The translations under genes and the position numbers were made by a program. Source: Puccinia triticina (Eukaryota > Basidiomycota > Pucciniomycetes > Pucciniales > Pucciniaceae). Taken from it: a DNA stretch of 64,000 nt. Of this stretch, positions 10,821 through 25,500 are shown in pieces. The stretch spans positions 1,364,001-1,428,000 of the forward strand of contig NC_070571.1 in assembly GCF_026914185.1 (NCBI RefSeq), read 5' to 3'. Below the pieces are notes generated by a model that saw nothing but the letters and a program-made list of their open reading frames with translations, had not been told where the DNA came from and did not search any database. Position 1 is the first letter of the stretch; each line of letters begins with the position of its first letter.

Positions 10821-13800
10821 GTGGGAGGAACACAAGGAAACTACCAAATTAGTCATATTTGGAAACTGATCACATTGTGGCTGCTACATTTGGAGGTTTT
10901 GAGGTCATTCAAGGTAAACCATGATCCCTTGGGGCCATTTGATCATTTTTGTACCAATATCATGGAAGAACTCCCACACTGCGCTGAGATATAGTGGCAG
11001 AAACACCAAGAAACTACCAAATTAGTGATATTTGGCAACTGATCACATTGTGGCTGCTACATTTGGGGGTTTTGTGGTCATTCAAGGTAAACCATGATCC
11101 CTTGAAGCCATTTGATCATTTTGGTACAAATATCATGGAAGAACTCCCACACTGCGCTGAGATATAGTGGCAGAAACACCAAGAAACTACCTAATTAGTG
11201 ATATTTGGCAACTGATCACATTGTGGCTGCTACATTTGGGGGTTTTGTGGTCATTCACTGTATCAATGAATCTCTGAGGGCATGTGAAGATTTTGGTTTC
11301 AATATCATGGAAGAACTCCCATGCTGCGCTGAGATATAGTGGCAGAAACACCAAGAAACTACCTAATTAGTCATATTTGGCAACTGATCACATTGTGGGT
11401 GCTACATTTGGACGTTTTGAGGTCATTTAAGGTACACAATGATCCCTTGAGGCCATTTGATCATTTTTGTACCAATATCATGGAAGAACTCCCATTCTGC
11501 GCTGAGATATAGTGGCAGAAACACCAAGAAACTACCAAATTAGTGATATTTGGCAACTGATCACATGGTGGCTGCTACATTTGGGGGTTTTGTGGTCATT
11601 CAAGGTACCCAATGAATTTTGAAGGGCATGTGAAAATTTTGGTACCAATATCATGGTAGAACTCCCATGCTGCACTGAGATATAGTGGCAGAAACACCAA
11701 GAAACTACCAAATTAGTGATATTTGGCAACTGATCACATTGTGGCTGCTACATTTGGACGTTTCGAGGTCATTCAAGGGACACAATGAATCTTTGAGGGC
11801 ATGTGATCATTTTGATACCAGTATCATGGAAGAAATCCCATGCACCGCTGAGATAAAGTGGCAGAAACACCAAGAAACTACCAAATTAGTGATATTTGGC
11901 AACTGATCACATTGTGGCTGCTACATTTGAGGGTTTTGTGGTCATCAAAGGTACATCATGATCCCTTGGGGCCATTTGATCATTTTGGTTTCAATATCAT
12001 GGAAGAACTCCCATGCTGCGCTGAGATATAGTGGCAGAAACACCAAGAAACTACCAAATTAGTCATATTTGGCAACTGATCACATTTTGGCTGCTACATT
12101 TGGAGGTTTTGAGGTCATTCAAGGTAAGCCATGATCCCTTGAGGCCATTTGATCATTTTTGTACCAATATCATGGAAGAAATCCCATGCTGCGCTGAGAT
12201 ATAGTGGCAGAAACACCAAGAAACTACCAAATTAGTGATATTTGGCAACTGATCACATTGTGGCTCCTGCATTTAGGGGTTTTGTGGTCATTCAAGGTAT
12301 ACCAAGATCCCTTGAGGCCATTAGATCATTTTAGTACCAATATCATGGAAGAACTCCCACATTGCGCTGAGATATAGTGGCAGAAACACCAAGAAGCTAC
12401 CACATTATTGATATTTGGCAACTGATCACATTGTGGCTGCTACATTTGGGGGTTTTGTGTTTATTCAACGTACACCATGAATCTTTGAGGGCATTTGAAC
12501 ATATTGGTACCAATATCGTTGAAGAACTCCCACGCTGCGCTCAGATATAGTGGGAGAAACATCAAGAAACTACCAAATTAGTGATATTTGGCAACTGATC
12601 ACATTGTGGCTGCTACATTTGGGGGTTTTGTGGTCATTCAAGGTACACAATGAATCTTTGACCCCATTTGATCATTTTGGTACCAATATCATGGAGGAAC
12701 TACCATGCTGCGCTGAGATATAGTGGTGGAAACACCAAGAAACTACCAAATTAGCCATATTTGGCAACTGATCACATTGTGGCTGCTACATTTGGAAGTT
12801 TTGAGGTCATTCAGGGTACACCATGATCCATTCAGGCCATTTGATCATTGTTATACCCATATCATAGAAGAACTCCCATGCTGCGCTGAGATATAGTGTC
12901 AGAAACACCAGGAAACTACCAAATTAGTGATATTTGGCAACTGATCACATGGTGGCTGCTACGTTTGGGTGTTTTGTGGTCATTCAAGGTACCCAATGAA
13001 TCTCTGAGGGCATGTGAACATTTTGGTACCAATATCATGGAAGAACTCCCATGTTGCGCTGAGATATAGTGGCAGAAAGACCAAGAAACTACCAAATTAG
13101 TGATATTTGGCAACTGATCACATTGTGGCTGCTACATTTGGGGGTTTTGTGGTCATTCAAGGTACCCAATGAACCATTGAGGGCATGTGAAAATTTTGGT
13201 ACCAATAGCATGGAAGAAATCCCATGCGGCGCTGAGATATAGTGGCACTAGAAACACCAAGAAACTACCAAATTAGTGATATTTGGCAACTGATCACATT
13301 GTGGCTGCTACATTTGGGGGTTTTGTGGTCATTGAAGGTACACCATGAATCTTTGAGGGCATTTGAACATTTTGGTGTCAATATCATGGAAGAACTCCCA
13401 CGCTGCGCTCAGATATAGTGGGAGAAACATCAAGAAACTACCAAATTAGTGATATTTGGCAACTGATCACATTGTGGCTGCTACATTTGGGGGTTTTGTG
13501 GTCATTAAAGGTACACAATGAATCTTTGACCCCATTTGATCATTTTGGTACCAATATCATGGAAGAACTACCATGCTGCGCTGAGATATAGTGGTGGAAA
13601 CACCAAGTAACTACCAAATTAGCCATATTTGGCAACTGATCACATTGTGGCTGCTAAATTTGGACGTTTTGAGGTCATTCAAGGTACACATTGATCCCTC
13701 GAGGCCATTTGATCATTTTGGTACAAATATCATGGAAGAACTCCCACACTGCGCTGAGATATAGTGGCAGAAACACCAAGAAACTACCAAATTAGTGATA

Positions 13801-16558
13801 TTTGGCAGCTGATCACATTGTGGCTGCTACATTTGGGGGTTTTGTGGTCATTCAAGGTAAAACATGATCCCTTGAAGCCATTTGATCATTTTTGTACCAA
13901 TATCATGGAAGAACTCCCATGCTGCGCTGAGATATAGTGGCAGAAACACCAAGAAGCTACCACATTATTGATATTTGGCAACTGACCACATTGTGGCTGC
14001 TACATTTGGGGGTTTTGTGGTCATTCAAGGTAAACAATGATTCTTGACCCCATTTGATCATTTTGGTACCAATATCATGGAAGAACTCCCACACTGCGCT
14101 GAGATATAGTGGCAGAAACACCAAGAAACTACCAAATTAGTGATATTTGGCAACTGATCACATTGTGGCTGCTACATTTGGGAGTTTTGTGGTCATTGAA
14201 GGTACACCATGAATCTTTGAGGGCATGTGAACATTTTGGTGTCAATATCGTGGAAGAACTCCCACGCTGCGCTCAGATATAGTGGAAGAAACATCAAGAA
14301 ACTACCAAATTAGTGATATTTGGCAACTGATCACATTGTGGCTGCTACATTTGGGGGTTTTGTGGTCATTCAAGGTACACAATGAATCTTTGACCCCATT
14401 TGATCATTTTGGTACCAATATCATGGAAGAACTACCATGCTGCGCTGAGATATAGTGGCAGAAACACCAAGAACCTACCAAATTAGCCATATTTGGCAAC
14501 TAATCACATTGTGGCTGCTACATTTGGACGTTTTGAGGTCATTCAAGGTACACCATGATCCCTTCAGGCCATTTGATCATTTTTATACCCATATCATGGA
14601 AGAACTCCCATGCTGCGCTGAGATATAGTGGCAGGAACACCAAGAAACCACCAAATTAGTGATATTTGGCCACTGATCACATTGTGGCTGCTACATTTGG
14701 GGGTCTGTGGTCATTGAAGGTATACCATGAATCTTTGAGGGCATGTGAACATTTTGGTGTCAATATCGTGGAAGAACTCCCACGCTGCGCTCAGATATAG
14801 TGGAAGAAAAATCAAGAAACTACCAAATTAGTGATATTTGGCAACTGATCACATTGTGGCTGCTACATTTGGGGGTTTTGTGGTCATTCAAGGTACACAA
14901 TGAATCTTTAACCCCATATGTTCATTTTGGTACCAATATCATGGAAGAACTACCATGCTGCGCTGAGATATAGTGGCGGAAACACCAAGAACCTACCAAA
15001 TTAGTGATATTTGGCAACTGATTACATTGTGGCTGCTACATTTGGGGGTTTTGTGGTCATTCACTGTACCAATGAATCTCTGAGGGCATGTGAACATTTT
15101 GGTTTCAATATCATGGAAGAACTCCCACGCTGCCCTGAGATATAGTGGCGGAAACACCAAGAACCTACCAAATTAGCCATATTTGACAACTGATCACATT
15201 GTGGCTGCTACATTTGGACGTTTTGAGGTCATTCAAGGTACGCATTGATCCCTCGAGGCCATTTGATCATTTTTGTACCAATATCATGGAAGAACTCCCA
15301 CACTGCGCTGAGATATAGTGGCAGAAACACCAAGAAACTACCAAATTAGTGATATTTGGCAACTGATCACATTGTGGCTGCTACATTTGGGGGTTTTGTG
15401 GTCATTCAAGGTAAATAATGAACCTTTGAGTGAATATGAACATTTTGGTACCAATATCGTGGAAGAACTCCCACGCTGCGCTCAGATATAGCGGCAGAAA
15501 CACCAAGAAACTACCAAATTAGTGGTATTTGGCAACTGATCACATTGTGCCTGCTAGATTTGGACGTTTTGAGGTCATTCAAGGTACGCAATGTTCCCTT
15601 GAGGGCATTTGATCATTTTTATACCAATATCATGGAAGAACTCCCACGCTGCGCTGAAATATAGTGGCAAACACCAAGAAACTACCAAATTAGTGATATT
15701 TGGCAACTGATCACATTGTGGCTGCTACATTTGGGGGTTTTGTGGTTATTCAAGGTACACCATGAATCTTTGAGGGCATGTGAACATTTTGGTACCAATA
15801 TCGTGGAAGAACTCCCACGCTGCGCTCAGATATAGCGGCAGAAACACCAAGAAACTACCAAATTAGTGGTATTTGGCAACTGATCACATTGTGCCTGCTA
15901 CATTTGGACGTTTTGAGGTCATTCAAGGTACGCAATGTTCCCACGAGGCCATTTGATCATTTTTATACCAATATCATGGAAGAACTTCCACACTGCGCTG
16001 AGATATAGTGGCAGAAACACCAAGAAACTGCGAAATTAGTGATATTTGGCAACTGATCACATTGTGGCTGCTACATTTGGGGGTTTTGTGGTCATTCACT
16101 GTACCAATGAATCTCTGAGGGCATGTGAACATTTTGGTTTCAATATCATGGAAGAACTCCCACGCTGCCCTGAGATATAGTGGCGGAAACACCAAGAAAC
16201 TACCAAATTAGTCATATTTGGCAACTGATCATATTGTGGCTGCTACATTTGGAAGTTTTGAGGTCATTTAAGGTACACCATGATCCCTTGAGGCCATTTG
16301 ATCATTTTTGTACCAATATCATGGAAGAACTCCCAAGCTGCGCTGAGATATAGTGGCAGAAACACCAAGAAACTACCAAATTAGTCATATTTGGCAACTG
16401 ATCACATTGTGGCTGCTACATTTGGAGGTTTTGAGGTCATTCAAGGTAAGCCATGATCCCTTGAGGCCATTTGATCATTTTTGTACCAATATCATGGAGG
16501 AACTCCCACGCTGCGCTCAGATATAGTGGGAGAAACATCAAGAAACTACCAAATTAGC
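10821..16558 (+). repeat. 173-bp satellite array, left half, segment 2
   Basis: The same satellite resumes directly after the hAT element and runs without a break for 5.7 kb, about 33 units. Monomers with GAGGTCATT and GTGGTCATT alternate in irregular blocks, and multi-monomer blocks recur (for example those carrying GAATCTTTGACCCCATTTG at about 12650, 13510, 14390 and 14900). No gene is seen. Confidence 0.95.
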
Positions 16559-17369
16559 TGTGAGCCTGAGTCTCTTATGTGACAACAGGACACAAGAAAA
16601 AAGGGGGACACTGATTGAATTTTATGGGATAAAGAAATACAAGCAGTGGAGAGAAGAGAAATAGAAGAGTGAAACTTGATCTGTTTTAATTATGATTTAA
16701 TATGGGCCAAGCTCTACCTGGAAAAGTAGGCTGCCAACTGTGCTAGAAATGCAACAGTCTCCACTCACACCAAGGAAACGGTGGTGGGATTCAGAAGTAG
16801 GATGACTACTCTGCTCTGGTTTTCAAGGTCTTAACAAGAGATAACCTGTGAATCTTTTGATGCAGAAGAGAGAAACAGAAGCAGGGAGAGAGCAGTCAAG
16901 AGCAACAGATCTTCCTCTGAGATAAACAAGGTCAGTAGAAGAGGGTACTTACTGTCAATATCCTGTGGTGATACTGGGAGTGAAGTGGCCTCTGGTTAGT
17001 GATCCTGGATGTCTCTGGGGTATGGTTCTGGTGTGCTGAAGTCTGTAGATCCTCCTCAGGCAGTGGGGGATCCAGACTTCGAAAATTTTCAGAGTTTGCT
17101 TACATAATTACATATGTACAAGTGGTTGGCGCGCCTGGTAGCGCTGCCACGTCACAACTGCGCATGCGCGCCATGACTCAAGTACTCAGGGAAGGAGTAG
17201 AGTTACAAAGAAGTGGTAAGTTGTAACTAGGGTTAAAATTGCATGGGAAAACAGAATATGAAGTCAAAACAAGGTTATCTCTTAAGATGAAAAAGATATG
17301 AAGTAATTCATTTGTAGAAAGGTAGAAAAGGCAGCTTTTAGGTCAGCTGTGTTGACTCTAAGGCTGACA
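16559..17369. mobile_element. Solo LTR in the satellite, TTAGC target duplication
   Basis: An 811-base unit that starts TGTGAGCCTG and ends GGCTGACA is flanked by exact TTAGC repeats at 16554-16558 and 17370-17374. The satellite continues on both sides. It has no coding capacity and no second LTR, so it is read as a solo LTR or a very small LTR-derived element. It is not obviously related to the other LTRs in the window. The perfect duplication suggests a fairly recent insertion. Confidence 0.78.
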
Positions 17370-20300
17370 TTAGCGATATTTGGCAACTGATCACATTGTG
17401 GCTGCTACATTTGGGGGTTTTGTAGTCATTCAAGGTACACAATGAATCTTTGAGGGCATCTGAAAATTTTGGTACCAATATCATGGAAGAACTCCCATTC
17501 TGCGCTGAGATATAGTGGCAGAAACACCAAGAAACTACCAAATTAGTGAGATTTGGCAACTGATCACATTGTGGCTGCTACATTTGGGGGTTTTGTGGTC
17601 ATTCGAGGTAAACCGTGATCCGTTGAGGCCATTTGATCATTTTTGTACCAATATCATGGAAGAACTCCCATGCTGCGCTGAGATATAGTGGCAGAAACAC
17701 CAAGAAACTACCAAATTAATGATATTTGGCAACTGACCACATTGTGGCTGCTACATTTGGGGGTTTTGTGGTCATTCACTGTACCAATGAATCTCTGAGG
17801 GCATGTGAACATTTTGGTTTCAATATCATGGAAGAACTCCCACGCTGCCCTGAGATATATTGGCGGAAACACCAAGAAACTACCTAATTAGTCATATTTG
17901 GCAACTGATCACATTGTGGGTGCTACATTTGGACGTTTTGAGGTCATTTAAGGTACACCTTGATCCCTTGAGTCCATTTGATCATTTTTGTACTAATATC
18001 ATGGAAGAACTCCCATGCTGCGCTGAGATATAGTGGCAGAAACACCAAGAAACTACCAAATTAGTGATATTTGGCAACTGATCACATTTTGGCTGCTACA
18101 TTTGGGGGTTTTGTGGTCATTCAAGGTAACCAATGAATCTTTGAGGGCATGTGAAAATTTGGGTACCAATATCATGGAAGAACTCCCATGGTGTGCTGAG
18201 ATATAGTGGCAGAAACACCAAGAAACTACCAAATTAGTGATATTTGGCAACTGACCACATTGTGGCTGCTAAATTTGGGGGTTTTGTGGTCATTCACTGT
18301 ACCAATGAATCTCTGAGGGCATGTGAACATTTTGGTTTCAATATCATGGAAGAACTCCCACGCTGCCCTGAGATATATTGGCGGAAACACCAAGAAACTA
18401 CCTAATTAGTCATATTTGGCAACTGATCACATTGTGGGTGCTACATTTGGACGTTTTGAGGTCATTTAAGGTACTCCATGATCTCTTGAGGCCATTTGAT
18501 CATTTTTGTAGCAATATCATGGAAGAACTCTTATGCTGCGCTGAGATATATTGGCAGAAACACCAAGGACTACCAAATTAGTGATATTTGGCAACTGATC
18601 ACATTGTGGCTGCTACATTTGGGGGTTTTGTAGTCATTTAAGGTACACAATGAATCTTTGAGGGCATGTGAACATTTTGGTACCAATATCATGGAAGAAA
18701 TCCCATGCTGCGCTGAGACATAGTGGCCGAATCACATTGTGGCTGCTACATTTGGACGTTTTGAGGTCATTCAAGGTACACATTGATCCCTCAAGGCCAT
18801 TTGATCATTTTTGTACCAGTATCATGGAAGAACTCCCACACTGCCCTGAGATATAGTGGCAGAAACACCAAGAAACTACCAAATTAGTGATATTTGGCAA
18901 CTGATCACATTGTGGCTGCTAAATTTGGGGGTTTTGTGGTCATTCAAGGTAAACCATGATCCCTTGAAGCCATTTGATCATTTTTGTACCAATATCATGG
19001 AAGAACTCCCATGCTGCGCTGAGATATAGTGGCAGAAACACCAAGAAACTACCACATTAGTGATATTTGGCAACTGATCACATTGTGGCTGCTGCATTTA
19101 GGGGTTTTGTGGTCATTCAAGGTATACAAAGATCCCTTGAGGCCATTTGATCATTTTAGTACCAATATCATGCAAGAACTCCCACATTGCGCTGAGATAA
19201 AGTGGCAGAAACACCAAGAAACTACCAAATTAGTGATATTTGGCAACTGATCACATTGTGGCCGCTACATTTGGGGGTTTTGTGGTCCTTCAAGGTACAC
19301 AATGAATCTTTGAGGGCATGTGAACATTTTGGTACCAATATCATGGAAGAACTCCCATGCTGCGCTGAGATATAGTGGCAGAAACACCAAGAAACTACCA
19401 CATTGGTGATATTTGGCAACTGATCACATTGTGGCTGCTACATTTGGGGTTTTTGTGGTCATTCAAGGTACCCAATGAATCCTTTAGGGCATGTGAACAT
19501 CTTGGTACCAATATCATGGAAGAACTCCCATGCTGCGCTGAGATATAGTGGCAGAAACACCAAGAAACTACCAAATTAGTGATATTTGGCAACTGATCAC
19601 ATTGTGGCTCCTACAGTTGGAGGTTTTGTGGTCATTCAAGGGACACAATGCGTCTTTGAGGGCATGTGAACATTTTGGTACCAATATCATGGAAGAACTC
19701 CCATGCTGCGCTGAGATATAGTGGCAGAAACACCAAGAAACTACCAAATTAGTGAGATTTGGCAACTGATCACATTGTGGCTGCTACATTTGGGGGTTTT
19801 GTGGTCATTCGAGGTAAACCGTGATCCGTTGAGGCCATTTGATCATTTTTGTACCAATATCATGGAAGAACTCCCATGCTGCGCTGAGATATAGTGGCAG
19901 AAACACCAAGAAACTACCAAATTAATGATATTTGGCAACTGACCACATTGTGGCTGCTACATTTGGGGGTTTTGTGGTCATTCACTGTACCAATGAATCT
20001 CTGAGGGCATGTGAACATTTTGGTTTCAATATCATGGAAGAACTCCCACGCTGCCCTGAGATATATTGGCGGAAACACCAAGAAACTACCTAATTAGTCA
20101 TATTTGGCAACTGATCACATTGTGGGTGCTACATTTGGACGTTTTGAGGTCATTTAAGGTACACCATGATCCCTTGAGTCCATTTGATCATTTTTGTACT
20201 AATATCATGGAAGAACTCCCATGCTGCGCTGAGATATAGTGGCAGAAACACCAAGAAACTACCAAATTAGTGATATTTGGCAACTGATCACATTTTGGCT

Positions 20301-22540
20301 GCTACATTTGGGGGTTTTGTGGTCATTCAAGGTAACCAATGAATCTTTGAGGGCATGTGAAAATTTGGGTACCAATATCATGGAAGAACTCCCATGGTGT
20401 GCTGAGATATAGTGGCAGAAACACCAAGAAACTACCAAATTAGTGATATTTGGCAACTGATCACATTGTGGCTGCTAAATTTGGGGGTTTTGTGGTCATT
20501 CAAGGTAAACCATGATCCCTTGAAGCCATTTGATCATTTTTGTACCAATATCATGGAAGAACTCCCATGCTGCGCTGAGATATAGTGGCAGAAACACCAA
20601 GAAACTACCACATTAGTGATATTTGGCAACTGATCACATTGTGGCTGCTACATTTGGGGGTTTTGTGGTCATTCACTGTACCAATGAATCTTTGAGGGCA
20701 TGTGAACAATTTGGTTTCAATATCATGGAAGAACTCCCACGCTGCCTTGAGATATAGTGGCGGAAACACCAAGAAACTACCAAATTGGTCATATTTGGCA
20801 ACTGATCATATTGTGGCTGCTACATTTGGACGTTTTGAGGTCATTCAAGGTACACCATGATCCCTTGAGGCCATTTGATCATTTTTTTACCGATATCATG
20901 GAAGAACTCCCATGCTGCGCTGAGATATAGTGGCGAAAACACCAAGAAACTACCTAATTCGTCATATTTGGCAACTGGTCACATTGTGGCTGCTACATTT
21001 GGACGTTTTGAGGTCATTCAAGGTACACCATGATCCATTCAGGCCATTTGATCATTTTTATACCAATATCATGGAAGAACTCCCATGCTGCGCTGAGATA
21101 TGGTGGCAGAAACACCAAGAAACTACCAAATTAGTGATATTTGGCAACCGACCACATTGTGGCTGCTACATTTGGGGGTTTTGTGGTCATTCACTGTACC
21201 AATGAATCTCTGAGGGCATGTGAACATTTTGGTTTCAATATCATGGAAGAACTCCCACGCTGCCCTGAGATATAGTGGCGGAAACACCAAGAAACTACCT
21301 AATTAGTCATATTTGGCAACTGATCACATTGTGGGTGCTACATTTGGACGTTTTGAGGTCATTTAAGGTACTCCATGATCTCTTGAGGCCATTTGATCAT
21401 TTTTGTACCAATATCATGGAAGAACTCTTATGCTGCGCTGAGATATATTGGCAGAAACGCCAAGGACTACCAAATTAGTGATATTTGGCAACTGATCACA
21501 TTGTGGCTGCTACATTTGGGGGTTTTGTAGTCATTTAAGGTAAACAATGAATCTTTGAGGGCATGTGAACATTTTGGTACCAATATCATGGAAGAAATCC
21601 CATGCTGCGCTGAGATATAGTGGCAGAAACACCAAGAAACTACCAAATTAGTGATATTTGGCAACTGTTCACATTGTGGCTGCTACATTTGGGGGTTTTG
21701 TGGTCATTCAAGGTATAAAATGAATCTTTGTGGGCATGTGAACATTTTGGTACCTGCAATATCATGGAAGAACTCCCATGTTGCGCTGAGATATAGTGGC
21801 AGAAACACCAAGAAACTACCAAATTAGTCATATTTGGCAACTGATCACATTTTGGCTGCTACATTTGGAGGTTTTGAGGTCATTCAAGGTAAGCTATGAT
21901 CCCTTGAGGCCATTTGATCATTTTTGTACCAATGTCATGGAAGAACTCCCATGCTGCGCTGAGATATAGTGGCAGAAACACCAAGAAACTACCAAATTAG
22001 TGATATTTGGCAACTGATCACATTGTGGCTGCTGCATTTAGGGGTTTTGTGGTCATTCAAGGTATAAAAAGATCCCTTGAGGCCATTTGATCATTTTAGT
22101 ACCAATATCATGCAAGAACTCCCACATTGCGCTGAGATAAAGTGGCAGAAACACCAAGAAACTACCAAATTAGTGATATTTGGCAACTGATCACATTGTG
22201 GCCGCTACATTTGGGGGTTTTGTGGTCCTTCAAGGTACAAAATGAATCTTTGAGGGCATGTGAACATTTTGGTACCAATATCATGGAAGAACTCCCATGC
22301 TGCGCTGAGATATAGTGGCAGAAACACCAAGAAACTACCAAATTAGTGAGATTTGGCAACTGATCACATTGTCGCTGCTACATTTGGGGGTTTTGTGGTC
22401 ATGCAAGGTAAACTGTGATCCGTTGAGGCCATTTGATCATTTTTGTACCAATATCATGGAAGACTCCCATGCTGCGCTGAGATATAGTGGCAGAAAAACC
22501 GAGAAACTACCAAATTAGTCATATTTGGCAACAGATCACA
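17370..22540 (+). repeat. 173-bp satellite array, left half, segment 3
   Basis: About 30 further units lie in the same orientation. Large blocks are repeated: the sequence around 17545-18250 recurs at 19750-20456 (offset 2206), and 18378-18581 recurs at 21275-21478 (offset 2897) with very few changes. The array ends abruptly in a half-unit at about 22540, where the orientation flips. Confidence 0.95.
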
Positions 22541-25500
22541 ACCGCAAAACGTCCAATTGTAGAAGCCACAATGTGATCAGTTGCCAGATATGACTAATTT
22601 GGTAGTTTCTTGGTGTTTCCGCCACTATATCTCAGGGCAGCGTGGGAGTTCTTCCATGATATTGAAACCAAAATCTTCACATGCCCTCAGAGATTCATTG
22701 ATACAGTGAATGACCACAAAACCCCCAAATGTAGCAGCCACAATGTGATCAGTTGCCAAATATCACTAATTTTGTAGTTTGTTGGTGTTTCTGCCACTAT
22801 ATCTCAGCGCAGTGTGGGAGTTCTTCCATGATATTGGTATAAAAATGATCAAATGCCCTCAAGGGAACATTGCGTACCTTGAATGACCTCAAAACGCCCA
22901 AATCCCCTCAAGGGAACATTGCGTACCTTGGATGACCTCAAAACGCCCAAATCTAGAATACCACTAATTTGGTAGTTTCTTGGTGTTTCTGCCGCTATAT
23001 CTGAGCGCAGCGTGGGAGTTCTTCCACGATATTGGTACCAAAATGTTCATATTCCCTCAAAGGTTCATTGTGTACCTTGAATGACCACAAAACCCCCAAA
23101 TGTAGCAGCCACAATGTGGTCAGTTGCCAAATATCACTAATGTGGTAGTTTCTTGGTGTTTCTGCCACTATATCTCAGCGCAGCATGGGAGTTCTTCCAT
23201 GATATTGGTAACGTAATGTTCTCATGCCCTCAAAGACTCATTTTGTACCTTGAATGACCACAAAACCCCCAAATGTATCAGCCACAATGTGATCAGTTGC
23301 CAAATATCACTAATTTGGTAGTTTCTTGGTCTTTCTGCCACTATATCTCAGCGCAGTGTGGGAGTTCTTCCATGATATTGGTATAAAAATGATCAAATGC
23401 CCTCAAGGGAACATTGCGTACCTTGAATGACCTCAAAACGCCCAAATCCCCTCAAGGGAACATTGCGTACCTTGGATGACCTCAAAACGCCCAAATCTAG
23501 AATACCACTAATTTGGTAGTTTCTTGGTGTTTCTGCCACTATATCTCAGCGCAACATGGGAGTTCTTCCATGATATTGGTACCAAAATGTTCACATGCCC
23601 TAAAGGATTCCTTGGGGACCTTGAATGACCACAAAAACCCCAAATGTAGCAGCCAAAATGTGATCAGTTGCCAAATATCACTAATTTGGTAGTTTCTTGG
23701 TGTTTCTGCCACTATATCTCAGCGCAGAATGGGAGTTCTTCCATGATATTGGTAACGTAATGTTCTCATGCCCTCAAAGACTCATTTTGTACCTTGAATG
23801 ACCACAAAACCCCCAAATGTATCAGCCACAATGTGATCAGTTGCCAAATATCACTAATTTGGTAGTTTCTTGGTGTTTCTGCCACTATATCTCAGCGCAG
23901 CATGGGAGTTCTTCCATGATATTGGTACCAAAATGTTCACATGCCCTCAAAGACGCATTGTGTCCCTTGAATGACCACAAAACCTCCAACTGTAGGAGCC
24001 ACAATGTGATCAGTTGCCAAATATCACTAATTTGGTAGTTTCTTGGTGTTTCTGCCACTATATCTCAGCGCAGCATGGGAGTTCTTCCATGATATTGGTA
24101 CCAAGATGTTCACATGCCCTAAAGGATTCATTGGGTACCTTGAATGACCACAAAAACCCCAAATGTAGCAGCCACAATGTGATCAGTTGCCAAATATCAC
24201 CAATGTGGTAGTTTCTTGGTGTTTCTGCCACTATATCTCAGCGCAGCATGGGAGTTATTCCATGATATTGGGACCAAAATTTTCACATGCCCTCAAAGAT
24301 TTATTGTGTACCTTGAATGACCACAAAACCCCGAAATGTAGCAGCCACAATGTGATCAGTTGCCAAATATCACTAATTTGGCAGTTTCTTGGTGTTTCTG
24401 CCACTATATTCCAGCGCAGCATGGGAGTTCTTCCATGATATTAGTACAAAAATGATCAAATGGACTCAAGGGATCATGGTGTACCTTAAATGACCTCAAA
24501 ACGTCCAAATGTAGCAGCCACAATGTGATCAGTTGCCAAATATCACTAATTTGCTAGTTTCTTGGTGATTCTGCCACTATATTTCAGCGCAGCATGGGAT
24601 TTCTTCCATGATATTCCCACAAGAATGTTCAAATTCCCTCAAAGTTTCATTTTGTACCTTGAATGACCACAAAACCCCCAAATGTAGCAGCCACAATGTG
24701 ATCAGTTGCCAAATATCACTAATTGGCTAGTTAATTGGTGTTTCTGCCACTATATCTCAGCGCAGCATGGGAGTTCTTCCATGATATTGGAACCAAAATG
24801 TTCACATGCCCTCAAAGATTCATTTTGTACCTTGAATGACCACAAAAACCCCAAATGTAGCAGCCACAATGTGATCAGTTGCCAAATATCACTAATTTGG
24901 CAGTTTCTTGGTGTTTCTGCCACTATATCTCAGCGCAGCATGGGATTTTCACCATGATATTGGTATAAAAATGATCAAATGGTCTCAAGGGATCATGGTG
25001 TACCTTGAATGACCTCAAAACCTCCAAATTTAGCAGCCACGATGTGATCAGTTGCCAAATATGACTAATTTGGTAGTTTCTTGGTGTTTCTGCCACTATA
25101 TCTCAGCACACCATGGGAGTTCTTCCATGATATTGGTACCCAAATTTTCACATGCCCTCAAAGATTCATTGGGTACCTTGAATGACCACAAAACCCCCAA
25201 ATGTAGCAGCCACAATGTGATCAGATGCCAAATATCACTAATTTGGTAGTTTCTTGGTGTTTCTGCCACTATATCTCAGCGCAGCATGGGAGTTCTTCCA
25301 TGATATTAGTACAAAAATGATCAAATGGACTCAAGGGATCATGGTGTACCTTAAATGACCTCAAAACGTCCAAATGTAGCAGCCACAATGTGATCAGTTG
25401 CCAAATATCACTAATTTGCTAGTTTCTTGGTGATTCTGCCACTATATTTCAGCGCAGCATGGGATTTCTTCCATGATATTCCCACAAAAATGTTCATATT

